Assembly (NCBI RefSeq): GCF_035920345.1
Contig: NZ_CP109149.1
Span: 7,316,001 to 7,380,000 of the forward strand
From: Nocardia vinacea
Lineage (GTDB): Bacteria; Actinomycetota; Actinomycetes; Mycobacteriales; Mycobacteriaceae
Direction of reading: 5' to 3'
Length of the DNA stretch: 64,000 nt
Shown here: in pieces, positions 1 to 9,220 of the stretch
Position numbering within the stretch: position 1 is the stretch's first letter
Layout of the letters: each line of letters begins with the position of its first letter
The notes under the pieces: generated by a model
Seen by the model: only the letters and a program-made list of their open reading frames with translations
Told to the model about the DNA's origin: nothing
Database searches by the model: none
Made by a program: the position numbers and the translations under genes

Positions 1-554
1 ATCGACGCGTACTGGTAGAGCCCGGACAGCACCGGGTACTCCATGTACCTGGTCTCGCGGCCGCCGTCCGGGGTCTGCTCGGTCCATTCCTTCTTGTACG
101 GGAAGGCACCCTCGTTCAACCGCTCCGCGCCGTAGAGCGGCACGGTATCCGAGTAGCACATGGCGATGTACTGGCGGCCGTTGTTCCAGTCGAGGGTGAG
201 CGAACCGTCGGACGTGCTCGTCTGCTGGATGCAGCCCGCCTTGCTCGCCCAGCCGAGTGCGAGGAAGACCAGTGCGAAGGCGAGCAGCACCCGCATCGGG
301 GTCCAGAACCGGACCCGGCCGATGAGCGCGTGGTCACCGACCGGGCCGCCGACGACCGTACTCAGCTGCGCGGTCAGGGAGTCGTTGCGGCTGGGCCGAT
401 CTCGGCCGTCGGCCGAGCGCAGATCCGGCGCCAGCGGCGCGGGCGCGACGTAGTGCGTCGCGCCGCCGACGGATTGCGTTGCACCGGACGGCATCCCATC
501 GGGCTGCGGAGCGCTTGCGTTCGTCCGCTCGTCCACGAGTTGCGGTTCGGTCAC
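1..554 (-). CDS. Rv0051-like polytopic membrane protein (GT87/DUF2029 family), 3' part missing
   Basis: Only the first ~184 codons are present; the gene runs off the left edge. The GTG start lies 11 bp after the ponA1 stop, on the same strand. The N-terminus is a soluble, low-complexity stretch of ~85 residues. It is followed by a first membrane segment (RVLLAFALVFLALGW) and an extracytoplasmic loop containing YSDTVPLYGAERL and FPYKKEW, where mycobacterial Rv0051-type proteins look the same. These are polyprenyl-phosphate-dependent mannosyltransferase-like proteins of unknown substrate. Its place right after a class A PBP gene matches the Rv0050-Rv0051 order in Mycobacterium tuberculosis, so cotranscription and a cell-envelope role are inferred. 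Catalytic residues lie outside the window. Confidence 0.75.
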   Translation of the reverse strand, partial: MTEPQLVDERTNASAPQPDGMPSGATQSVGGATHYVAPAPLAPDLRSADGRDRPSRNDSLTAQLSTVVGGPVGDHALIGRVRFWTPMRVLLAFALVFLALGWASKAGCIQQTSTSDGSLTLDWNNGRQYIAMCYSDTVPLYGAERLNEGAFPYKKEWTEQTPDGGRETRYMEYPVLSGLYQYAS

Positions 555-565
555 GGCACCCGAGG

Positions 566-3328
566 CTACCGGGTGCGGGTCGGTTGACTGCCGTTGCCGT
601 TGCCGGTGCCACCGGATTGGGGCGATCCGGTGGTCGTCGGCATCGAACCGTCCGAGTTCGCCGTCGGCTGTCCGGGCATCGGCGTCGACTCCGGCTGCTG
701 CTGTTGTTGTTGCGGCTGGCGCTGCTGCGTCTGCGGTTGTACGCCGGGAACCTGGATCGGTCCGAACGGAGTGTCGATCGTATTCGGGACGATCTGGATC
801 GGCGGCAGAATCGGTGCCTCCGTGGTCGATGGCGGGGTGAACGGTGCGGACCACGCGGGCACACCGGCTTGGCCCTTGATCGGGGGAGGCTTCGGGAAGG
901 TTTCCTTGGGGGTGCCGTCCAAGGCGCCGTCCATGGTGGCCTTCCAGATATCCGAGGGCAGACCTGAGCCGTAGACCATGCCGCCGCTGTAGTTGCGCAG
1001 CGCCGAGTTATCGATGGAGCCGACCCACACCGCGGTGGACAGCGACGGGGTGTAGCCGACCATCCAGGCGTCCTTGTTCTCGCCGGTGTCGCCGAGCTGG
1101 GCGGTACCGGTCTTGGTCGCCGACTCGCGACCGTTGGCCAGGTTGTGATTGCGCGACCACGCTGCGATCGGCTTCATCGCGTCGGTGACGTTGTCCGCGA
1201 CCGCCGCCGAGACCCGCTGTTCACCGGCCACATCACCACGGTCGAGCAGCACCTGTCCGTCGGCGCTCACCACCTTGGTGACGAAGTGCGGTGCGCGGTA
1301 GACGCCGGAGGCGGCCAGCGTCGCGTAGGCCGACGCCATATCGAGCACCCTGGACTGGTACTGACCGAGCACGATGCCGTTGTTCGGCGCGGAACCGTCC
1401 GGCTCGACCAGGCTCTTGCCGACGCCCGGAATGGTCTCCGGAATGCCGAGCTTGTGCGCCATATCGGCGATCTTCGCCGGACCGTTCTGCATATCCAGCT
1501 CCATGCGGTAGAAGCTGGTGTTCAGCGACCGCTTGAGCGCCTCGGCGATGGTGCAGGTGCCGCACTGCTCGCCTTCCACGTTCGTGATCTTGATGCCGTT
1601 CACGGTGATCGGCGAACTGTCGTACATCTCCGACAGCGGTTTGCCCAATTCCAGGTTCTCCGCGAGACCGAAGACCTTGAACGAGGAGCCCGGCTGCAGA
1701 CCGGCATTGGCGAAGTCGTAGCCCTGACCGTCGTCGCCGCCGTAGTAGGCGCGCACCGCACCGGTCTTCGGATCCACCGAAACCACCGCGGCGCGCAGCT
1801 TTTCCGGCTCGCCCTGCATCTTCTTCTGCGCGGCGTCGACGGCGGCCTGCTGTGCCTTCGGATCGATCGTGGTGGTGATCGACAGACCGGCGGTGTTGAG
1901 CTGCTGTTCGCTGATGCCCGCGGCCGCCAACTCCTTGAGCACCTGGGTCTTGATCAGGCCCTCGGGCCCGGCGTCCAGGCCTTTGTCCTTGTTGGAGGCC
2001 ACGGGGGCCACCTGTGGGAACTGCTGGGTCTGGCGCTCTTCGGCCTTCAGATTGCCGCCGGAGACCATGCCGTCGAGCACATAATTCCAGCGGAACTTCG
2101 CGCCCTCGGGATTCTTCTCCGGATCCAGGCCGGAGGGCTGCTGGATAGTGGCAGCGAGCACGGCGCCCTCGGCCACGGTCAGGTCCTGGACCGGCTTGGC
2201 GAAGTAGGCCTTGGCGGCGGCATCGATGCCGTACGCACCGCGACCGAAGTAGATGGTGTTCAGGTAGGCGGCGAGGATTTCGTCCTTGCTCCACTGGCGC
2301 GCCATCTTCGCCGAGATGACCAGCTCGTGCAGCTTGCGAGACAGCGAGTGTTCGTCACCGACGAGCGCGTTCTTCACGTACTGCTGGGTAATGGTCGAGC
2401 CACCGCCCGCGCTCTCCCTGTTGAGGGCTTGATCCCGGGCGGCGCGCATGAAGCCGGAAACCGAGAAGCCCGGGTTGGTGTAGAAGTCCCGGTCCTCGGC
2501 GGCGATCACGGCATTGCGCACATGCGGCGGAATCTGGTCGATGGTGACGTCGGTGCGGTTGCCCTCGGGCGGTACCACCTTGCTGATCACCGTGGTGCCG
2601 TCGCTGGCGAGGATATTCGCGACCTGGTTGGTTTTGAGGTCACCCGGCTGGGGTACCGAAACCGTGGTGTAGGCGATCAGGAAGACTGTGCTCGGCAAAA
2701 TGATGGACAGGGCTAGCAGGACGTAGATAACCCGGCGCACGATCCGCCACGGCGACTTCTTCTTCGCACCGGGACGACGACCGCCCGGCCCGCCCGGACC
2801 ACCGCTACCGCCATTGCGGCGCGGCGGCGGTCCCGAGGGCGGCGCGCCCGCGGTCGCCCGCCGCTCGCCGGTGGTGGGGCCGGAGCCGTTGGGGCGCCGG
2901 GCGCCGGGTCGATCCTGACCGGGTCGATCCTGACCGGGCCGCGGGCTGGCCGGGCGGGGACCGGTGGGCGGGGCCGTGCGACGGTTGCGTTCGGCGACGG
3001 AGTCGGTCGGCGAACCGGGCTGCCGATTCGGGCGCTCGATCTTCTGCGTGGACTGCGCGCCGGGCGGGGCGTTATCGGGTAGTGGCCTGCCCTGCGGCGG
3101 ACGGCCCTGCGGCGGCGGACCCGGTCGACGCGGCGGCGGCTGCGGGCCACGCGGCTCGCCCGGATACCCACCCTGCGGCGGCCGCGGACCACCGGGAGCG
3201 GGCCGACCGGGTGGGGGACCGGCCGGTCGCTGACCGGGATACGGGTTCGGAGGCTGAGGTGAACTTCGCTGAGTGCGGCCGCCGTGCGGTTCATCGCCGT
3301 AGGGGGAAGTCTCGTAGGGCGAATTCAC
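566..3328 (-). CDS. ponA1: Class A penicillin-binding protein, PonA1-like
   Basis: Bifunctional peptidoglycan synthase: an N-terminal glycosyltransferase (GT51) polymerises lipid II and a C-terminal transpeptidase cross-links the strands outside the membrane. The protein has a long Pro/Gly/Arg-rich cytoplasmic tail (~190 residues), one membrane anchor (VIYVLLALSIILPSTVFLIA) and a GT51 domain with EDRDFYTNPG and GGSTITQQYVKNA. The transpeptidase carries all three motifs: SSFK, SLN and KTGTAQ. The C-terminus is a disordered Pro/Gln tail. An ATG exists five codons upstream, but GGAG sits 9 nt before the GTG used here, which fits better (920 aa). It lies between DUF5318 and the Rv0051-like gene, as in mycobacteria. 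A paralogue lies at 10048-12303. Confidence 0.93.
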   Translation of the reverse strand: MNSPYETSPYGDEPHGGRTQRSSPQPPNPYPGQRPAGPPPGRPAPGGPRPPQGGYPGEPRGPQPPPRRPGPPPQGRPPQGRPLPDNAPPGAQSTQKIERPNRQPGSPTDSVAERNRRTAPPTGPRPASPRPGQDRPGQDRPGARRPNGSGPTTGERRATAGAPPSGPPPRRNGGSGGPGGPGGRRPGAKKKSPWRIVRRVIYVLLALSIILPSTVFLIAYTTVSVPQPGDLKTNQVANILASDGTTVISKVVPPEGNRTDVTIDQIPPHVRNAVIAAEDRDFYTNPGFSVSGFMRAARDQALNRESAGGGSTITQQYVKNALVGDEHSLSRKLHELVISAKMARQWSKDEILAAYLNTIYFGRGAYGIDAAAKAYFAKPVQDLTVAEGAVLAATIQQPSGLDPEKNPEGAKFRWNYVLDGMVSGGNLKAEERQTQQFPQVAPVASNKDKGLDAGPEGLIKTQVLKELAAAGISEQQLNTAGLSITTTIDPKAQQAAVDAAQKKMQGEPEKLRAAVVSVDPKTGAVRAYYGGDDGQGYDFANAGLQPGSSFKVFGLAENLELGKPLSEMYDSSPITVNGIKITNVEGEQCGTCTIAEALKRSLNTSFYRMELDMQNGPAKIADMAHKLGIPETIPGVGKSLVEPDGSAPNNGIVLGQYQSRVLDMASAYATLAASGVYRAPHFVTKVVSADGQVLLDRGDVAGEQRVSAAVADNVTDAMKPIAAWSRNHNLANGRESATKTGTAQLGDTGENKDAWMVGYTPSLSTAVWVGSIDNSALRNYSGGMVYGSGLPSDIWKATMDGALDGTPKETFPKPPPIKGQAGVPAWSAPFTPPSTTEAPILPPIQIVPNTIDTPFGPIQVPGVQPQTQQRQPQQQQQQPESTPMPGQPTANSDGSMPTTTGSPQSGGTGNGNGSQPTRTR

Positions 3329-3440
3329 TGACAAGATCTCCATAACTCGTAAGGGTCTGCGGGGCGCGGTGCGACGATTATCGCCGCGGCGGACACGTCG
3401 AGGCTCCGCGTGTCACCCGACGGGCAGATGACCTGGCACA

Positions 3441-3857
3441 TCATTCGGCTGCGGTGCGCCGGTTCCTGGTGCCCGTGCGCCGCCGCGTGGGCGACGGAGC
3501 GGTACCGAGCACATAGGACTGCACCAGATGATTCCAGCTGCAGCTCCGGCATACCTCGACGACATGGACCGAGAACTCCTCGCGAGTCTCGGCGAGGCGT
3601 ATCAATTCCTCTGGTGTGCGAGCCGAACCCGCCATCGGGCCGAGGCCGTCGCCGTAGACCCAGGATACGAGCGTCAATTGCTCTTTCCGGCAGATCGGGC
3701 ATGTGACCTCGCTCCCCCGACCGTGGAACTTCGCCGCACGTAAAAGGTAGGGATTGGCATCGCAAACCTCGGCGACATCGACACGGCCCGCATAGACGTC
3801 AGCGAGCAGCGACCGACGCTTGAGAGCGTAGTCGACCACCTGTCGCTGAATTCGCAC
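3441..3857 (-). CDS. DUF5318 family protein (Rv0049-like)
   Basis: A 138-residue cytoplasmic protein of unknown function that is conserved next to ponA1 in mycolic-acid bacteria. It has an N-terminal helical part starting RIQRQVVDYALKRRSLL, then a zinc-ribbon-like core with CPICRKEQL and, later, VCRSCSWNHL, giving two CxxC knuckles that probably hold one zinc. The C-terminus is basic. An in-frame ATG exists 23 codons upstream. The GTG before RIQRQ was chosen because family members begin there and the extra N-terminus looks random. Same strand as ponA1, with ~110 bp between them, so cotranscription is possible. Function is unknown. Confidence 0.8.
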   Translation of the reverse strand: MRIQRQVVDYALKRRSLLADVYAGRVDVAEVCDANPYLLRAAKFHGRGSEVTCPICRKEQLTLVSWVYGDGLGPMAGSARTPEELIRLAETREEFSVHVVEVCRSCSWNHLVQSYVLGTAPSPTRRRTGTRNRRTAAE

Positions 3858-3971
3858 GAGAACCAGAGTAGCGGGGCCGCGCGCGGACCGCGCTGGGCTG
3901 TGCGGGATCGACCGACCGGTATTCATTGTTGAACTGGGGCGTTACCGGCGTCGGCGGATTACGATTCTCCC

Positions 3972-5111
3972 GTGTCCCCCGCTACATCCGGGCGGTCAAC
4001 GGCAGCATCCGGACGTATGCGCGCGCGTGACCTCGACCGTGCCAACGTGTCCAGTGTGCTGGATGCCGCCTACGCCGAAGGGCAGCTCGGCGCCGATGAA
4101 TATCGCGACCGTACTGCGCGGGCCGAGACCGCCAAGACCATCGCCGATCTCGACCGGCTCACCCGCGATCTCCAGGTCCCTTCGGCGGTGCGCGATCTGG
4201 TACCGGGTGCGCCGACACCGACGCGAAACCCCTTGCGCCGCCCTGGATCCACGGGCCGTTATCCCGATCACACCCGAGCCCGCGCCGCCGATCGCGACAC
4301 AACCGGGCAGCTACTCGACAGTGCCCGCCGGGATGGTCAGCTCACCGAAGAGGAGCATCAGACTCTCAGTGAATTGGCGCAAGGGGCCAAGACACTCGGC
4401 GATTTGGCCGATCTGGTCGATGACTTGCAACGGCCGACCGATGCGCCGTTGCCGCCGGCGCCACCTCGATCGAATCGCCGACGCTGGTATGTGATCGGTG
4501 TGACCGCCGCGTCGGTCTGTGCCGCCGTCGCCGCTTTCGCGCTGACCAGCGGTGCCGCGACATCGGATGCGCCACCCGTCGCACATGTCGGCGCCGCGGT
4601 GCCCGATCTCGGTGCGGTGCAACCGGTGGTGGTCGCGACGCCGAATCTGCTCACCCGCGAAGGGGTTACGCACTTCCTGGCGAAGTACCTGGAGAAGTTC
4701 GGTGATCTGCAGGCCGACGAGCTGACCCTGTTCGGCGATCACGCCACGGTTGAGCGTGCGGTATCCGGTCAGCCGAATCGGCAGGTCCGTTACGACTACC
4801 GCGGCGGATTCGTGCAGAGCAGTGCCCCCGTCAGTCGCAAGACCGATACGCCCGCCGTCGATCTAGCGCAGCTGAACGTCGCCGCCGTGTCGGACTTACT
4901 GGCAACCGCGCCCACCACGTTGAAGGTGCCGAACGGAGTTGTCACGCATATGGATGTGGAAGTCGACGCCACCGGTACCTATAGCTCTTTCGGCATCGCG
5001 AAGGGCGCGACCATCGTGCAGATCTTCGCGGGCAACCAATTCAACGAATCCGGGTACTACCTGCTCACTCCGGCGGGGCAGGTTCTTCGCGCCTGGGCGT
5101 TCGAAGGGTGA
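3972..5111 (+). CDS. Membrane protein with two DUF1707 domains
   Basis: 379 residues. Two DUF1707 (SHOCT-like) units lie in tandem. The first covers residues ~17-70, with the typical RARDLDRANVSSVLDAAYAEG start and a later DLDRLTRDLQ. The second, about residues 105-150, is degenerate (LLDSARRDGQLTEEEHQ...DLADLVDDLQ). One membrane helix follows at ~172-192, then a ~185-residue extracytoplasmic domain. DUF1707 is an actinobacterial N-terminal module of unknown role, often fused to membrane segments. The GTG start has no strong ribosome site; the next in-frame ATG (R-M-RARD) is an alternative. It is divergent from DUF5318 and 6 bp upstream of a paralogue, so the two are probably one transcript. 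Confidence 0.7.
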   Translation: MSPATSGRSTAASGRMRARDLDRANVSSVLDAAYAEGQLGADEYRDRTARAETAKTIADLDRLTRDLQVPSAVRDLVPGAPTPTRNPLRRPGSTGRYPDHTRARAADRDTTGQLLDSARRDGQLTEEEHQTLSELAQGAKTLGDLADLVDDLQRPTDAPLPPAPPRSNRRRWYVIGVTAASVCAAVAAFALTSGAATSDAPPVAHVGAAVPDLGAVQPVVVATPNLLTREGVTHFLAKYLEKFGDLQADELTLFGDHATVERAVSGQPNRQVRYDYRGGFVQSSAPVSRKTDTPAVDLAQLNVAAVSDLLATAPTTLKVPNGVVTHMDVEVDATGTYSSFGIAKGATIVQIFAGNQFNESGYYLLTPAGQVLRAWAFEG

Positions 5112-5117
5112 TGGTCG

Positions 5118-5924
5118 ATGGCGACGACGCGCTATGGCGGAATCCGGGCCCGCGATACCGATCGGGCCGATGTCTGCGGACTGCTCGACGCGGCACTGGC
5201 CGACGGTCAGCTCACCGATGACGAACACGCCGAACGCACCGCGCAGGCCATGCGCGCCAAGGCATTCGGTGAGCTGGACGTGCTGATCGGCGATCTGCAG
5301 ATTCCGCGGAATCTAGTGGACGCCCCGGTGATTCGAGTCGATCGCCGTCGACCGCGGCGCTGGCTCGCGCCGGTGGCGTTCATCGCCGGTGCGGCGGTCA
5401 TCGGTGCGGCGGTGGGCGGCATCGCGAGCTGTGCTTCGGGCGCATCCGGACCGTTCGGGTGGTCGGAACATGTGCCGGTGCTCACCACCGGTAGCGGCCT
5501 CGCGTACTTCATCGATGAATATCGCGCCGAGTTCGGCGATACGAAGGTCGACGAGGTCACCCTGTATCCCGACTACGCGCTCTTCGAGCGGCAGGCGGCA
5601 GGCGATCCGACCGAGACCGTGCGATATCGCTACGACGGCAGATTCCACGACTACACCACCAGCAATGGGCGCAAGGCCGATGTGCGCACCTTCGATCTCG
5701 CGAGCATCGATCTGCGTGCCATCGCCGGGCTGCTGGCCGGTGCGCCGCAGTCGATCAAGACGCCGGGCGGCGCCATCACGCACGCCTCGATCGAATTCCC
5801 GCCGGGCCGCGGTGATTCGGACGCCGCTGTCTCGATCTACGCGAAGAACCAAGCGGGTGCGACGGGTTATCTGACAGCGACGGTAACCGGGGAGCCATTG
5901 CAAGTCTTCCCGCCCAGTCGCTGA
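5118..5924 (+). CDS. Membrane protein with one DUF1707 domain
   Basis: 268 residues and a paralogue of the preceding gene. A single DUF1707 module (residues ~7-58, RARDTDRADVCGLLDAAL...ELDVLIGDLQIP) is followed by a Gly/Ala-rich membrane helix near residues 77-97 and an outer domain. That outer domain shares DEVTLYPDYALFERQAAGDP and the closing A-I-A-G-L-L pattern with its neighbour. The pair therefore arose by duplication, with one DUF1707 copy gained or lost. No catalytic motif is evident. The outer domains may form a partner complex, but this is inference only. Confidence 0.7.
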   Translation: MATTRYGGIRARDTDRADVCGLLDAALADGQLTDDEHAERTAQAMRAKAFGELDVLIGDLQIPRNLVDAPVIRVDRRRPRRWLAPVAFIAGAAVIGAAVGGIASCASGASGPFGWSEHVPVLTTGSGLAYFIDEYRAEFGDTKVDEVTLYPDYALFERQAAGDPTETVRYRYDGRFHDYTTSNGRKADVRTFDLASIDLRAIAGLLAGAPQSIKTPGGAITHASIEFPPGRGDSDAAVSIYAKNQAGATGYLTATVTGEPLQVFPPSR

Positions 5925-6035
5925 CGAGGCGCCGCGACCCGGTGCGGAAATAATTCGATGGCCCGCCGCAATCGGGCGCGCTAGCATCCCTTGTTCGAAT
6001 TCGACCTGATGTACAGCCCGAGGAGGTGGGGCGGG

Positions 6036-6104
6036 ATGACCGCGCCGAAGACCGCCGTCACGCGCGACGCCTGGATCGTTCAGTTGTCCCGGGTCCCGGT
6101 CTGA
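6036..6104 (+). CDS. Possible 22-residue leader peptide or small protein
   Basis: An ATG preceded by a perfect AGGAGG with 9 nt spacing opens a 22-codon frame (MTAPKTAVTRDAWIVQLSRV plus two residues) that stops before the GNAT gene. The ribosome site is stronger than that of the next gene. No family is recognised. It could be an upstream leader, a small protein, or the decayed start of another gene. Confidence 0.35.
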   Translation: MTAPKTAVTRDAWIVQLSRVPV

Positions 6105-6206
6105 TCTCTCTTCGTCCGGCGTTCGTGCCGCGAGCCGCATGGTTCGCGTGACGGTGGTGTCGTGTCCGAAACCGGGCCCGAACCATACGAATACGGAGAA
6201 TCCGAG

Positions 6207-6725
6207 TTGAATTCCCCTATCGATTGGCGCACGCGCGCCGAAACCGATGCCGATATTCCCGCGGTCCACGCGATCAACCAGGCGGCCTTCGATCGAGTCG
6301 ATGAGGCCGATCTGGTCGACGCACTGCGCGCCGATCCGGCCTGGATCGACGGACTGTCCATCGTCAGCACACTGCCGGACGACAGTCCGGTCGGCTACGC
6401 GCTGTTGACCCGCTGCCACGTCGACACCACGCCTGCGCTGTGTCTCGGACCGTGCGCGGTGCTGCCCGAATATCAGAAGTCCGGCGCGGGCGCCGCCGCG
6501 ATCCGGGCGGCGCTCGCGGCGGCGGGGCAATTGGGCGAAGCATTTGTCATCGTGCTCGGGCATCCGACCTACTACCCGCGTTTCGGCTTCGGGAGGGCAT
6601 CCGAGTACGGCATCGGCCTGAGCATCGAGGTGCCGGACGAGGCGTTGATGGCATTGACGCTCGATCCGGCTCAACCGGTACCGCACGGCATGGTTCGCTA
6701 CGCCGCGCCATTCGGTATCGACTAG
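6207..6725 (+). CDS. GNAT family N-acetyltransferase
   Basis: A ~172-residue single-domain GNAT of the YhbS type, predicted to transfer acetyl from acetyl-CoA to an amine of an unknown small molecule or protein. It begins with the usual IDWRTRAETDADIPAVHAIN strand-helix and has the acetyl-CoA pyrophosphate loop in the YQKSGAGAAAIRAAL region. It ends with the YYPRFGFGRASEYGI motif seen in YhbS-like proteins. A GTG 15 codons upstream is possible. The TTG used here has GGAG 8 nt upstream and begins right at the domain. Between it and PadR is about 290 bp with a palindrome near its end. Confidence 0.8.
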   Translation: MNSPIDWRTRAETDADIPAVHAINQAAFDRVDEADLVDALRADPAWIDGLSIVSTLPDDSPVGYALLTRCHVDTTPALCLGPCAVLPEYQKSGAGAAAIRAALAAAGQLGEAFVIVLGHPTYYPRFGFGRASEYGIGLSIEVPDEALMALTLDPAQPVPHGMVRYAAPFGID

Positions 6726-6939
6726 CGAGAACGGTCAGCGCCCAGCGCTGACGGCGCCGAGGTGGGGCGAGTCGAGTTTCGTCCCACCGTCGGCAGCCGG
6801 TACCGGACGAACCGGCCACAGCTACATCCGCGCCCGCAAACGGGGCAATGGTGGTGTTGTCTGCTGTCCGGGGCGGGCGTGGGGTAGTTGCCTCTACCTG
6901 CGCAAATAGTGGTATGTATCGCCGACGACTATGCATGTT

Positions 6940-6956
6940 TATATCGCTCCGATATA
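6940..6956. promoter_or_regulatory. Perfect 7-3-7 inverted repeat upstream of padR-ino1
   Basis: TATATCG-CTC-CGATATA, an AT-rich palindrome in GC-rich DNA, lies 57 bp before the PadR start. PadR regulators usually bind AT-rich dyads at their own promoters, so this is the best autoregulatory operator candidate. A second AT-rich stretch lies just upstream (6913-6920). Confidence 0.6.
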
Positions 6957-7012
6957 GTGGGAAGTCGCATCCATCGGTTAGGTCTGCATACACAGTCAGG
7001 GGGTGAAGCTCG

Positions 7013-7567
7013 ATGCTCGAGCTGGCAATCCTCGGGCTGCTCCTCGAAGCGCCCATGCACGGATACGAGCTGCGCAAGCGGCTGACCGGATTGCTCGGGC
7101 CGTTTCGGGCCTTCTCCTACGGATCGCTCTATCCGACGCTGCGTCGCATGCAGACCGATGGGCTGATCGCCGAGGAGAACGTCGCGGGCGTCACCCGTCG
7201 TGCGCGACGGGTCTATCAACTGACTGCGACCGGGCGGGAGCGGTTCACCGAACTGCTCGCCGATACCGGACCGCAGAACTACACCGACGACGGCTTCGGC
7301 GTCCACCTGGCGTTCTTCAGCCGCACCCCCGCAGAAGCGCGGATGCGGATTCTGGAGGGCAGGCGACGGCAGGTCGAGGAGCGCCGAGAGGGTCTGCGGG
7401 AGGCGATCAAGAAGGCCAGTGGCTCGCTGGATCGCTACACCCGCCAGCTCCACCAGCTCGGTCTGGAATCAAGCGAGCGCGAAGTGCGCTGGCTCAACGA
7501 GTTGATTGCGGCGGAGCAATCGACGAAGGCGGCACCACAGAAAGAGGGAAATATCGGCCATGAGTGA
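7013..7567 (+). CDS. PadR family transcriptional regulator (Rv0047c-like)
   Basis: 184-residue repressor. The N-terminal winged helix is canonical for PadR ([23 protein letters not shown], then [17 protein letters not shown]). The C-terminal half is a long helical dimerisation region of the AphA/Vir type. A GGGGGTG ribosome site lies 8 nt before the ATG. The stop overlaps the ino1 start by 8 bp, so the regulator and inositol-phosphate synthase are translationally coupled. This pairing is conserved in Mycobacterium. It probably binds the dyad at 6940-6956; its ligand is unknown. Confidence 0.9.
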   Translation: MLELAILGLLLEAPMHGYELRKRLTGLLGPFRAFSYGSLYPTLRRMQTDGLIAEENVAGVTRRARRVYQLTATGRERFTELLADTGPQNYTDDGFGVHLAFFSRTPAEARMRILEGRRRQVEERREGLREAIKKASGSLDRYTRQLHQLGLESSEREVRWLNELIAAEQSTKAAPQKEGNIGHE

Positions 7568-8660
7568 AGACAAGAAGGCTGAAACTGCCACAGAAGTTCG
7601 CGTCGCCATCGTCGGCGTTGGTAACTGCGCTTCCTCGCTGGTCCAGGGCGTGCAGTACTACAAGGACGCGGACGAGACCGCGACCGTGCCCGGCCTCATG
7701 CACGTCAAATTCGGCAAGTACCACGTGCGCGACGTGAAGTTCGTCGCCGCATTCGACGTCGACGCCAAGAAGGTCGGCTTCGACCTGGCCGAGGCGATCT
7801 TCGCCAGCGAGAACAACACCATCAAGATCTCCGATGTGCCGCCGAGCGATGTTGTCGTGCAGCGTGGTCCGACGCTGGACGGTATCGGCAAGTACTACGC
7901 CGAGACCATCGAGCTGTCCGAGGCGCAGCCCGTCGACGTCGTGAAGGTGCTGAAGGACAACAAGGTCGACGTCCTGGTCTCCTACCTGCCCGTCGGCTCC
8001 GAAGAGGCGGACAAGTTCTACGCCCAGTGCGCCATCGATGCCGACGTGGCCTTCGTCAACGCGCTGCCGGTGTTCATCGCCTCCGACCCGGTGTGGGCCG
8101 AAAAGTTCACCAAGGCAGGCGTTCCGATCGTCGGTGACGACATCAAGAGCCAGGTCGGCGCGACCATCACCCACCGTGTGATGGCCAAGCTGTTCGAGGA
8201 CCGCGGCGTGCAGCTCGACCGCACCATGCAGCTCAATGTCGGCGGCAATATGGACTTCAAGAACATGCTCGAGCGCGAGCGGCTGGAGTCGAAGAAGATC
8301 TCCAAGACCCAGGCCGTCACCAGCAACCTGAAGAAGGAACTGGGCGCCAACGATGTGCACATCGGCCCGTCCGATCACGTCGGCTGGCTCGACGACCGCA
8401 AGTGGGCCTACGTGCGCCTCGAGGGTCGCGCCTTCGGTGATGTGCCGCTGAACCTGGAGTACAAGCTCGAGGTGTGGGATTCGCCGAACTCGGCGGGCAT
8501 CATCATCGACGCGGTGCGCGCCGCGAAGATCGCCAAGGACCGCGGCATCGGCGGCCCCGTCCTCCCGGCCTCGGCCTACCTGATGAAGTCCCCGCCGAAG
8601 CAGCTGGCCGACGACATCGCACGTGAGCAGCTGGAAGCGTTCATCATCGGCGCTGAGTAA
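7560..8660 (+). CDS. ino1: Inositol-3-phosphate synthase
   Basis: 366 residues. Converts glucose-6-phosphate to L-myo-inositol-1-phosphate with NAD+ as internal redox cofactor. This is the first step to phosphatidylinositol, mycothiol and the PIM/LAM lipoglycans. A Rossmann nucleotide loop ([16 protein letters not shown]) lies near the N-terminus. The family core motifs are present ([49 protein letters not shown]). Length is typical of the short actinobacterial/archaeal class. An upstream in-frame ATG inside padR is ignored because its translation is arginine-rich and unlike the family. A strong terminator follows. Confidence 0.97.
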   Translation: MSEDKKAETATEVRVAIVGVGNCASSLVQGVQYYKDADETATVPGLMHVKFGKYHVRDVKFVAAFDVDAKKVGFDLAEAIFASENNTIKISDVPPSDVVVQRGPTLDGIGKYYAETIELSEAQPVDVVKVLKDNKVDVLVSYLPVGSEEADKFYAQCAIDADVAFVNALPVFIASDPVWAEKFTKAGVPIVGDDIKSQVGATITHRVMAKLFEDRGVQLDRTMQLNVGGNMDFKNMLERERLESKKISKTQAVTSNLKKELGANDVHIGPSDHVGWLDDRKWAYVRLEGRAFGDVPLNLEYKLEVWDSPNSAGIIIDAVRAAKIAKDRGIGGPVLPASAYLMKSPPKQLADDIAREQLEAFIIGAE

Positions 8661-8682
8661 CCATGTTCGCTTGACAAGGGAA

Positions 8683-8713
8683 GCCGGGCCGGAGAAACAT
8701 CCGGCCCGGCTTT
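8683..8713 (+). terminator. Rho-independent terminator of padR-ino1
   Basis: A perfect 10-bp GC stem (GCCGGGCCGG / CCGGCCCGGC) with an 8-nt loop is followed by TTT, starting 23 bp after the ino1 stop. It lies between convergent genes and may serve both. Confidence 0.85.
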
Positions 8714-8786
8714 GCTGTATTCACCGCCGCGTCGAATAGGTTGCAGCCGCAACCCGTTCTCGTCCGCGCGATGGGGCAGTGGCTGG

Positions 8787-9212
8787 TCAGTCGAGGGAGA
8801 CGTAGACCTCGACGGAAGTCGGTCCTGTGTAGCGCTCGAGTTCCGCGGTGTGCGAGCGGGTGATGGTGCCCGCGCTCTCGGCCTTGCGGACCTGTGCCCA
8901 TGCGGTGCGCAGCAGATCGTAGGGCTTATCGGAGACAACGAATTTCGCGTAGCGCCCGGTCGGGACCCGGGTCAGCACATCACCGGCATCCATGTCGTCC
9001 ATCTCGGCGACCTCGTAGCCCAGAATCGCGACGGCGTGATCGTTCTGGCCGATATAGGCCGCAACCCGCGGCACATTCTTTTCCCGCGCCAGATACCGGT
9101 CCCAGGTGAAGTTCACCAGGTCCAGGTCGCGGGCGGTCACCTCGCGTCCGGCCAGCGGGACGGTGAGTCCGGCGACCAGGCTTTCGTCCAATGTGACAAT
9201 TTCGAAGTCCAC
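8787..9212 (-). CDS. GyrI-like/AraC effector-binding domain protein, copy 2
   Basis: A free-standing ligand-binding domain of 141 residues with no DNA-binding part. The typical pattern of the SOUL/GyrI-like barrel is visible: DFEIVTLDESLVAGLTVPL at the start, a central YEVAEMDDMDAGDVLTRVPTGRYAKFVV, and a C-terminal VEVYVSLD strand. The GTG start has AGGAA just upstream. It is the downstream member of a tandem pair, 8 bp after its paralogue. Relatives bind hydrophobic small molecules or gyrase inhibitors. Substrate here is unknown. Confidence 0.7.
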   Translation of the reverse strand: MDFEIVTLDESLVAGLTVPLAGREVTARDLDLVNFTWDRYLAREKNVPRVAAYIGQNDHAVAILGYEVAEMDDMDAGDVLTRVPTGRYAKFVVSDKPYDLLRTAWAQVRKAESAGTITRSHTAELERYTGPTSVEVYVSLD

Positions 9213-9220
9213 AGCTGTTC

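Noticed and set aside
1145..2716. 523-codon open frame opposite ponA1
   Set aside because: Mirror of the PBP coding frame, composition typical of antisense shadow, no ribosome site.
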